Source: Tautonia marina (lineage in GTDB: Bacteria > Planctomycetota > Planctomycetia > Isosphaerales > Isosphaeraceae). From it: a stretch of 64,000 bases of DNA. Positions 28,211 to 35,600 of the stretch are shown here, piece after piece. A model generated the notes under the pieces. That model had not been told where the DNA came from. It ran no database searches and worked only from the letters and a program-made list of their open reading frames with translations. Where the stretch lies: positions 124,001-188,000 of the forward strand of contig NZ_WEZF01000006.1 in the NCBI RefSeq assembly GCF_009177065.1, in the 5' to 3' direction. A program made the translations under genes and the position numbers. Positions within the stretch are counted from its first letter, which is position 1, and every line of letters starts with the position of its first letter.

Positions 28211-28672
28211 ATGATGATTCGGGGACTCCGTACACTCCGTGACGGATCGATCGGGACCCTGGCAGGGCCAGTGGTCGTGTTGATCGTCTTGTTCGCGGTC
28301 AGCCCCGTCACGGTTCGGGCCGAGCAATCGCACTGCGGATTCTATGTGATCCGCCCGGGAGATGTCGTTCTCCAGGAAGCCCTCGGGCTGTCCGATCTGT
28401 CTGAAAAGGTCTCAGGCATCGAGGCGGACGAGCGAACGGGATGGCCCGGTTCGGAAGATCGGCCCTGCAGCGGGCCGAGCTGTTCCCGTGGGTCGGACCC
28501 GCGCCCGGACGCGTCGACGGCCATCAGCCCCCCTCCACTCGAACACTGGGCTTGCCTCGGACCGGATTCTTCCGGCAGCGAGCCGCCTCTCGACGTTCTG
28601 CCCGTTCCCAACCGGCCCGCCCGTCTGGATCGCATCCCATCCCCGATCTTCCACCCGCCCCGGGTTGTCTGA
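28211..28672 (+). CDS. Putative small secreted protein
   Basis: Possible 153-aa protein. It opens MMIRGLRTLRDGS, then a hydrophobic segment LAGPVVVLIVLFAVSPVTVRA that would be a signal peptide cut after VRA. The mature part has HCGFYVIRPGDVV followed by a Pro/Ser-rich, Cys-containing tail with no clear fold. No homologue is recognised. The downstream 530 bases lack genes. The signal peptide argues for a real gene, but codon bias and the disordered tail leave doubt. Confidence 0.5.
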   Translation: MMIRGLRTLRDGSIGTLAGPVVVLIVLFAVSPVTVRAEQSHCGFYVIRPGDVVLQEALGLSDLSEKVSGIEADERTGWPGSEDRPCSGPSCSRGSDPRPDASTAISPPPLEHWACLGPDSSGSEPPLDVLPVPNRPARLDRIPSPIFHPPRVV

Positions 28673-29204
28673 GCCCGTCGACCACACCTCCATGCCTTGG
28701 GCTCCACGGTGCCTCGTGAGGCCGGACTCGTCCGTGATGCGGCTCTGATCGCTTATCCCACTGGACGGGCCTCCGCGTCCTGACGGAGACACGACGGCCC
28801 TGATCGGCCTGCGAGTCACCTTCGGTCGTTCTGCCGGCGTCGCGCAGATCCCAGAGCGTTCTGCTTCTGCCTCCGAACGCCTTGCGTGCGGTCTTCCGCG
28901 CGAGATGCCTGGCAGCCGATCGCCTGGAGACTCGACGGCCCTGTTCGAGGCCGGGGCACGCCGAGGCAGGGGTGGTTTGCGCCACAGAACAACCAGGTTC
29001 GGCCCCGAAAACCCGCCGATGGCGGGCTCCGCGGCGGCGCGGACATTTCCCCACAACCCGAGAGGCCGGAGTCCCGGGCGGTCGACCGACCGCACCGGCC
29101 CGAATGCGTACCGAGTGCCTCGCCGGCGATCGGAGCGATTGCCCGCGAACGTGGCGACCGGCCCTTATCTTACCTCATCACCTGAATGAATTGGAGAGAG
29201 ACAC
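28673..29204. other. Intergenic region, nothing recognised
   Basis: About 530 bases upstream of the pilin-like gene. Overlapping ORFs on both strands are GC-driven and carry no recognisable domain. The last 60 bases probably contain the promoter and leader of the DUF1559 gene. Confidence 0.5.
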
Positions 29205-30200
29205 ATGATGAATCGACGCACCCAAGGGTTCACGTTGATTGAGCTGCTCGTCGTCATCGCCATCATCGGCGTGCTGATTGCCTTGCTCCTGCCCGCTGTC
29301 CAGTCGGCCCGCGAGGCGGCTCGGCGGGCGCAGTGTACCAATTACCTGAAGCAGATCGGCCTGGCCGTTCACAACTATGTTGACGTCCACGGGGTCCTGC
29401 CGGTCGGGCGCGGGACCCGGCCGCCGCGGCCTTACGACATCACCTCGCGGTACAACTACTCCGGATTCGCGAGCCTACTGCCGTTTCTGGAGCAGGCTCC
29501 CGTGTCCTCGGCGATCAACTTCGACCTGACGATGACTGTCCAGGAGGGGAACTCGACGGTGATGGCCACGGTCATCGCCAGCCTGCTTTGCCCGTCCGAC
29601 GGCCAGCAGACCCCTACGGACTGGGCGGGCAACAACTACCGCTTCAGTGAAGGATCGAACATCCTTTACTCTCATGGCGCGACGGATACCGGCGGAGTCA
29701 ACACCACCATGCCCGAGCCCAACGGCCCGTTCTTCCCGGAGCGGTCGTTCCCCCTGGCGAAGATCCGAGACGGCACGAGCAACACGATTCTGGCCTCCGA
29801 GAAGCTCCTCGGCGACTACAACCAGGGCATTCCGACGATCCGGCGCGACATCTACGTCTCGGCGACCTGGCCGACGACGCTCGATGAGGCCTTCCGGAAC
29901 TGCGAATCCGTCGAGAATTCGAGCACCCCTTCCAACGGCGAGTCGAACGTCGGCGCCCCCTGGCTCGACGGGTTTTTGCACACCTCGATTTTCAAGGTCG
30001 TCTCCACGCCCAACAAAAAGTCCTGCTACATGTTCCCCGCTCGGCTGGTGATGTCGGCCAGCAGTGAACATCCCGGTGGTGTGAACATCGCCTTGTGCGA
30101 CGGTTCGGTGCGCTTCGTCAAGGACACCGTCGACCGCTCCGCCTGGTGGGCGATCGGCTCGATGAACGGTGGCGAGGTCGTCTCGTCGGATTCCTACTGA
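29205..30200 (+). CDS. DUF1559 domain protein with type II pilin-like N-terminus
   Basis: Predicted 331-aa protein of the large planctomycete DUF1559 family. The N-terminus has a prepilin-type cleavage/methylation motif, GFTLIELLVVIAIIGVLIAL, at residues ~8-27. It is followed by the conserved REAARRAQCTNYLKQIGLA, a central receptor-like region, and the C-terminal H-x9-DG motif in EHPGGVNIALCDGSVRFV. GGAGAG lies upstream of ATG 29205; ATG 29208 is also possible. The protein is probably inner-membrane anchored and surface or pseudopilus related. Precise function unknown. A lipoprotein follows after 40 nt. Confidence 0.95.
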   Translation: MMNRRTQGFTLIELLVVIAIIGVLIALLLPAVQSAREAARRAQCTNYLKQIGLAVHNYVDVHGVLPVGRGTRPPRPYDITSRYNYSGFASLLPFLEQAPVSSAINFDLTMTVQEGNSTVMATVIASLLCPSDGQQTPTDWAGNNYRFSEGSNILYSHGATDTGGVNTTMPEPNGPFFPERSFPLAKIRDGTSNTILASEKLLGDYNQGIPTIRRDIYVSATWPTTLDEAFRNCESVENSSTPSNGESNVGAPWLDGFLHTSIFKVVSTPNKKSCYMFPARLVMSASSEHPGGVNIALCDGSVRFVKDTVDRSAWWAIGSMNGGEVVSSDSY

Positions 30201-30240
30201 TCACCACGGGGATCGGAACTGATCCGCTGGAGGACCAAGC

Positions 30241-30648
30241 ATGCGCGTCAAATCCTGGCGATTGGCCCCCGACCGCGCGGCGATAGCCGTCGGAATCGGG
30301 CTGCTGCTGACCTGCTGGTCGGGATGCGGGAGCGGGCCGCCCGTTGCCGCGAGCGAGGACCAAGCGAGAGAAGTCCTGAACGCGGCCCTCGAAGGCTGGC
30401 AGGGGGGGGCCTCGATCGAGGACCTCAAGGAGTCGTCCCCTTCGATCGTCGTCTCCGACCCGAAGTGGTCGGGCGGTACCCGTCTGTCGCGATTCGAGGT
30501 CGAGGGGGAGGGGAAGCCGGCGGGTGCCGAACGGCTTTTCACGGTCACCCTCTGGCTGGAGGGGAACGGGGGCGAGGAGGTTGCCGAGACGGTCGAGTAC
30601 AAGGTCGGGACCGATCCGATCCGCACCGTCTTCCGAGCGATCTTCTAG
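30241..30648 (+). CDS. Lipoprotein downstream of DUF1559 gene
   Basis: Predicted 135-aa lipoprotein with a signal ending in LTCWSGC (lipobox) near residue 29. The mature part has SEDQAREVLNAALEGWQGG, SIVVSDPKW and RLFTVTLWLEGNG. Planctomycete genomes often place a small lipoprotein of this type next to a DUF1559 gene. Probably co-transcribed with it. No enzymatic role can be assigned. Confidence 0.85.
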   Translation: MRVKSWRLAPDRAAIAVGIGLLLTCWSGCGSGPPVAASEDQAREVLNAALEGWQGGASIEDLKESSPSIVVSDPKWSGGTRLSRFEVEGEGKPAGAERLFTVTLWLEGNGGEEVAETVEYKVGTDPIRTVFRAIF

Positions 30649-30731
30649 CGAGAACGTCGGGGCCGATGGGCTCCACATCGGGGCGGATGTCCGCCTCTGA
30701 TCACATCCATTTCCATCGGGAGAACGAAGAC

Positions 30732-31799
30732 ATGGGACTCCTTCGGAAGGTGCCCTCGATCGGGGCCGTCGCCACGCTGTTCGCGGCGACGGTGATCGCG
30801 TCCTCGGGCTGGGCCGCAGCGCCCGAGCCCCCGGGGCCTGCGAGTCACGGGGATGGTGACCGGCTCGCCCGCGTACCTGTGCTCGATAACGCCGAAGCAT
30901 GGGCGTGCCTGCCCGTCGAGCACGGCGAAGGGCAGGCCCCGGCGTTGCCAACCTGGGCTCGCGTGCTGGCTCGCGCCCTGCCGGCGACCACGGCTCGGAT
31001 GCTCGTGCTGGACCACGTCCAGCGCACGGGAAGCTCGCTCGATCCCGCCCTTCGTGCCGCCATGCGATGGGCCGCCGCCGATGCGCTCGAGAGTTCGTAT
31101 GGTCGAGACACCGCCGAGGCCGACCTGCGCCGCCTCGGGTTCGAGGACGACGCGATTCGCCGGTGGACTGAGGCCCCGCACGAAGGGCTCTCCGGGCCGG
31201 AGCACGATGCCCTCGCCTTTGCTCGCGCGCTGACGCTGGAGGCGGACAAGGTCACCGATGCCGAGGTTGCCAGGCTGATCGAGGCCTTTGGCGAGTCCTC
31301 GTTCGTCGCAATGGTCCACTTGCTGGCCTATGCCAACTTTCAGGACCGTCTTCTGCTTGCGCTCGATGTCCAGGTCGAGCCGGGCGGCCCGCTGCCGCCC
31401 CTGGAGGTGCAGATCGACCTCGACGCCATGCCGGAGGTCCCGGAGCGGAGGCCCCCCGACGGCCCCGCCCCAACGGTACCGACCCACGTCGGCGACCCGA
31501 CCTGGGCGGCGACCGATTTCGACGAACTGCAGGACCGGCTTGAGGCCCAGCGTGGCCGCGCCAGCCGGATCCGGGTTCCGAGCTGGGAGGAGATGCTCGC
31601 TGCGCTCCCAGAGAGCGTCCCGCAACCGGAGCGCCGCCACAGTGTGAAGTGGACCCTCGTCGGCATGGGTTACCAGCCCACACTGACCTCTGCGTGGCTG
31701 ACCACAATGCGCACGTTCAGTCCCGAGTCGGGGACCGATCGGGTCTTTCGGGAGAGCATCTTCTGGGTCGTCACGCGGACAATCCACTGCTTCTACTGA
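30732..31799 (+). CDS. CMD/AhpD-like protein, part upstream of in-frame TGA
   Basis: Predicted 355-aa reading frame up to a TGA. ATG 30732 follows GGGAGA by about 9 nt. A signal peptide (VATLFAATVIASSGWAAA) leads a secreted protein. Residues ~80-215 form a first carboxymuconolactone-decarboxylase-like repeat without its Cys pair (HDALAFARALTLEADKVTD, LIEAFGESSFVAMVHLLAYA). A second repeat begins near residue 320 and reaches the redox motif T-I-H-C-F-Y before the TGA at 31797. The frame goes on without shift at 31800 into the rest of that domain. This part alone would lack the end of the second repeat. See the separate 30732-32138 entry. Confidence 0.8.
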   Translation: MGLLRKVPSIGAVATLFAATVIASSGWAAAPEPPGPASHGDGDRLARVPVLDNAEAWACLPVEHGEGQAPALPTWARVLARALPATTARMLVLDHVQRTGSSLDPALRAAMRWAAADALESSYGRDTAEADLRRLGFEDDAIRRWTEAPHEGLSGPEHDALAFARALTLEADKVTDAEVARLIEAFGESSFVAMVHLLAYANFQDRLLLALDVQVEPGGPLPPLEVQIDLDAMPEVPERRPPDGPAPTVPTHVGDPTWAATDFDELQDRLEAQRGRASRIRVPSWEEMLAALPESVPQPERRHSVKWTLVGMGYQPTLTSAWLTTMRTFSPESGTDRVFRESIFWVVTRTIHCFY

Positions 31800-32138
31800 A
31801 TGGGTCACACAGAGATGCTGCTCGCGGTCGCGGGCCTGGACGCAGATGCACTGACCGATCGGACGCGCCGCCTCGCCAGCGGTGACTGGTCCTCCTTTTC
31901 ACCCTCAGAGCGGGCGGCCTTCTTCTTCGCTCGCGAGCTGTCGCTCGACCCGGCGTTGATTGACGATGCGGACGTCGAGGAACTGATTGCCCACTTCGGC
32001 ACCGAGCGGGCTCTGGACGTGGTCTGGTGGTCGGCCCGTTGCCACTACATGACCCGTGTGGCCGACGCCTTCCAGATCCCCCTGGAGCGTGAGAACGTCT
32101 TTCAACCTCCGCCGGATGAGCCGGAGGATCCGAAGTGA
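31800..32138 (+). CDS. CMD/AhpD-like protein, part downstream of in-frame TGA
   Basis: 112-codon frame beginning at ATG directly after the TGA, in the same frame as the upstream part. It carries the rest of a carboxymuconolactone-decarboxylase-like domain (GHTEMLLAVAGLDADALTDR, DVEELIAHFGTERALDVVWW, CHYMTRVADAFQIPLEREN). It is unlikely to be an independent gene: the initiating ATG is the Met expected after the second Cys of the CxxC motif, no ribosome-binding site lies before it, and it starts mid-domain. Treat it as the C-terminal part of the 30732 gene. Confidence 0.6.
   Translation: MGHTEMLLAVAGLDADALTDRTRRLASGDWSSFSPSERAAFFFARELSLDPALIDDADVEELIAHFGTERALDVVWWSARCHYMTRVADAFQIPLERENVFQPPPDEPEDPK
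31820..31835 (+). promoter_or_regulatory. SECIS-like stem-loop candidate
   Basis: A 6-bp stem, GCUCGC (31820-31825) with GCGGGC (31830-31835) including one U-G pair, is capped by a GGUC tetraloop (31826-31829). The loop begins 26 nt after the TGA, inside the spacing reported for bacterial SECIS elements (about 16-37 nt). The same GGUC loop occurs in the E. coli fdhF SECIS. A U at 31822 lies near, but not exactly at, the bulged-U position of fdhF. SelB binding is inference. Confidence 0.5.
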
Positions 32139-32690
32139 CCCGGACGTCGGGCCCGGACGCTCTGGGCCCGACGCGAAGGGACTGGGAACCTGGGCACTCT
32201 CGGCCCTGATTCCTCGCTGATCGGCTCGCCCGACCTCGACCCGAGGGATGCGGGCGAGCCGGTTGCGTGCCAGGACCGACTCTGTGATTCAGGGGTGGGT
32301 TTCCTCCTCCTGCTGAGCCTGCGCACCGCCGCTCTGCCCTCGTGTTCTTCTCTGTGGGGTACTGCTGAGGCGATTTCTCCCGCGCGGACCCTATGGAAAG
32401 TCATTGGTCTGCGGGATCATCCATCTCGAATCGAGGCGCTGACGCCTTTTGTGGTCTTGTGATCAGACAGAGAAATTTGTTTTGGCTCCACGTGGTTGAT
32501 CATTGTATAACCAACGGTGAACCATCGTCCGGTCAGGCAACTCTGGCCAAGCTTCGAACGCGATGGTCACCACGCGCGCCCCCCCCCAACGAATCTCCTG
32601 GGATTGGTTTGCGAGGTCCCAGGACGCGCCTCTGGTTCTGATCCCTCCGGGCTTCGACTGCCGAATCGAGCGATGCAGGAGACCGCCGTG
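32139..32690. other. Intergenic region upstream of the cytochrome/WD40 gene
   Basis: About 550 bases with no supported gene; short ORFs on both strands lack domains. It holds the promoter-like element at 32482-32511 and an AT-richer patch around 32465-32515. Confidence 0.5.
32482..32511 (+). promoter_or_regulatory. Possible sigma-70-type promoter with palindrome
   Basis: TTGGCT (32482-32487) and TATAAC (32506-32511) are separated by 18 nt, matching -35 and -10 hexamers at 4/6 and 5/6. A perfect 8-bp palindrome, CCACGTGG (32488-32495), abuts the -35 box and could be an operator. It lies about 180 nt before the ATG at 32691. No experimental support. Confidence 0.3.
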
Positions 32691-35600
32691 ATGAGACCTT
32701 GGTACGGGTACCCGACGACGACCGCGGTCCTGATGGCCCTGCTCTGGGCTGGTCCCGCACAGGCCGACGACGCCGAGGCCCCGGCCGATTCGGCCGATGC
32801 GAAGGTCAGCTATTACGAGCAGATCCGGCCGATCTTCGAGGCGAACTGCCAGGGATGCCACCAGCCGGCAAAGGCCGGCGGCAAGTTCGTGATGACCGAG
32901 TTCGAGCGGTTGCTCGGCGGAGGCGAATCGACCCTGCCGGCCATCGTGCCCGGCGATCCGGTCGAAAGCTACCTGATGGATCAGATCACGCCGACCAACG
33001 GCGAGGCGCTGATGCCCCAGGATGCGCCGCCGTTGCTCGACGCCGAAATCGCCCTCATTCGCCAGTGGATCGCCGAAGGGGCCGTCGACGACACGCCCGC
33101 CAACGTCCGAACGACCTTCAGCGCCGAGAACCCGCCGGTTTACGTCCGTCCGCCCGTTATTGCGTCGATGGACGTTTCGCCCGACGGCAGCCTGATCGCC
33201 GTCGCCGGGTTTCACGAGGTCTTGCTCCTGTCAGCCGAAACCCTGGAACGCACGGGCCGGCTGATCGGCCTTTCCGAGCGGATCGAGTCAGTCGCCTTCT
33301 CACCTGACGGCTCGAAACTGGCCGTCACCGGCGGGAATCCGGGGCGGTTGGGCGAGGTCCAGATCTGGGATGTGGCCTCGGCTCGCCTGATTCGCTCGGT
33401 CCCGGTCACGTACGACACGGTTTACGGCGCGAGCTGGTCGCCCGATGGATCGAAGATCGCCTTTGGTTGCGCGGATAACTCGGTTCGGGCGATTGACGTG
33501 AAAACGGGCGAGCAGGTTCTCTTTCTGCTGGCTCATGAGGACTGGGCGCTCGACACCGTGTTCTCGGCCCAGGGGTCGCATCTGATCTCGGTCGGTCGGG
33601 ACATGGCGGTGAAGCTGACCGAGATCGAGACGCAGCGATTCGTGGACAACATCACCTCGATCACTCCCGGAGCCTTGAAAGGGGGCGTCAATGCCGTGGC
33701 CCGGCACCCGAATCGGGATGAGATCGTGGTCGGCGGCTCGGACGGCGTGCCCAAGCTCTACCGCGTTGAGCGCCTGACGAAGCGGGTGATCGGCGACGAC
33801 GGCAACCTGATCCGCGAGTTCCCGGCGATGAAGGGCCGGATTTTCTCCGTGGCGGTCAGCCCCGACGGCTCGATGATCGCCGCGGCCAGCGCGCTCGACG
33901 GTCAAGGCGAGGTCGCCGTTTTCTCTTACGACTTCGACACGAGCCTGCCGGACGAGATCAAGGCGATCAATGAGAAGGTCGTCACCACCCGGTCGGCCGA
34001 GGAAGCCCAGAAGCTCGACGCCTACCACAAGGAAGGGGTCCGCGAGATCGCTCGCCTGAGCGTGCCCGAAACCGGCCTCTACTCGATCGCCTTCGGGGCC
34101 GATGGCCAGTTGCTGGCGGCCGGGGGGGACGGGATCATCCGGGTGATCGACGCGACGACGGGAACGGTCGTCGATCAGGTGTCTCCCGCTCCGCTCGAAG
34201 AAGGTTCGGCCGAAATGGCCGAGGCCGGCAAGCCGGTTCGGCCGAAGCGAGTGGCCGTGGATGACTCGACCGAGGTGGCCGAGGCTGACCGCCTGCCCGA
34301 AGGGGCCGAGCTGGTGGAGCTGACCGTCACTCCGAGCGAGATTCGACTGGTCAACCTCTTTGATTCCGTTCAGATCGTCGTCAGCGGCACCCTGAACAGT
34401 GGCGCGGTGGTCGACCTGACCCGGACGGCCGATCTGAGCCTGTCGAGCCCGGTGGCCGAGGTCGCTCGATCCGGCTTCGTCACGCCGATCGTTGACGGCA
34501 ACGGCACGCTGGAGGTTTCGCTTGCGGGGAAATCGGCGAAGGTTCCGGTGATCGTTGAGGGCTTGTCGCAGCCGTTTGAGGTTGATTTCGTGAGGGACGT
34601 GAACCCGGTTCTCTCTCGGCTCGGCTGCAACCAGGGGACCTGTCACGGGGCTCAGGACGGGAAGAACGGCTTCAAGCTCTCACTTCGAGGCTACGACCCG
34701 ATCTTCGACATCCGATCGTTGACCGACGACCACGCGGCCAGACGGGTCAACCTCGCCTCGCCCGACGATAGCCTGATGCTGCTCAAGCCGACCGGCGGCG
34801 TGGCTCATGTCGGTGGCGTCTTAATGGACACCGAGGAATCGAACTACCGGATTCTCCGCGACTGGATCGCCTCGGGAGCGTCGCTGAACCTGGAAACGCC
34901 CCGGGTTGCGAGCATCGAGGTTCAGCCGTCGAACCCGATCATCGATCGGATCGGCGCCCGGCAGCAGTTGCGCGTGGTGGCGACCTATGACGATGGTACC
35001 CGACGCGACGTGACGCAACACACCTTCCTCGAAAGTGGCAACACCGAGGTGGCCACTGCCGGGGATCGGGGCCTGATTTCCGCCATCCGGCGCGGCGAGG
35101 CTCCCATCCTTGCCCGCTTCGAAGGGGCCTATGCCGCCACGACCCTGACCGTCATGGGAGATCGGAGCGGCTTCGTCTGGACCGAGCCGGAATCGTACAA
35201 CGCGATTGACGAACTGGTCGCCCGCAAGTGGGAACGGATGAAGATTCTCCCCTCGGACCTTTGCACCGATACGGAGTTCCTCCGCCGGGCCCACCTCGAC
35301 CTGACCGGCCTGCCGCCCTCGCCCGAGCAGGTTACCGCCTTCCTCGACGATTCCAGACCGAGCCGGGAGAAGCGTGAGGCCCTGGTGGATGACCTCATCG
35401 GCTCCGAGGCGTTCGTCGAGTACTGGACGAACAAGTGGGCCGACCTGTTGCAGGTGAACGCGAAGTTCCTCGCCCCCGAGGGAGCGCGGGCCTTCCGGAA
35501 CTGGATTCGGGAGGAGGTCGCGGCCAACACGCCCTACGACGAGTTCGTCCGCAAAATCGTCACCGCCAGCGGCTCGAACCGGGAGAATCCGGCGGCGTCG

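Larger units (their letters stand above)
30732..32138 (+). other. Candidate selenocysteine-containing CMD/AhpD-type protein (read through TGA 31797)
   Basis: If the TGA at 31797-31799 is decoded as selenocysteine, the product is a 468-aa secreted protein with Sec at residue 356. The motif becomes H-C-F-Y-U-M-G-H, a C-x-x-U form of the AhpD/CMD CxxC redox site, followed by TEMLLAVAGLDADAL, FSPSERAAFFFARELSL, DVVWWSARCHYMTRVADAF and the end PLERENV. From memory of planctomycete CMD proteins, a Cys occupies the TGA position in homologues; this was not searched. A SECIS-like hairpin follows at 31820-31835. A nonsense mutation or sequencing error is the alternative. Confidence 0.6.

Noticed and set aside
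31800-32138. Independent gene starting at ATG 31800
   Set aside because: It begins mid-domain, in frame with and directly after the upstream TGA, with no ribosome-binding site; it reads as the continuation of the upstream gene.
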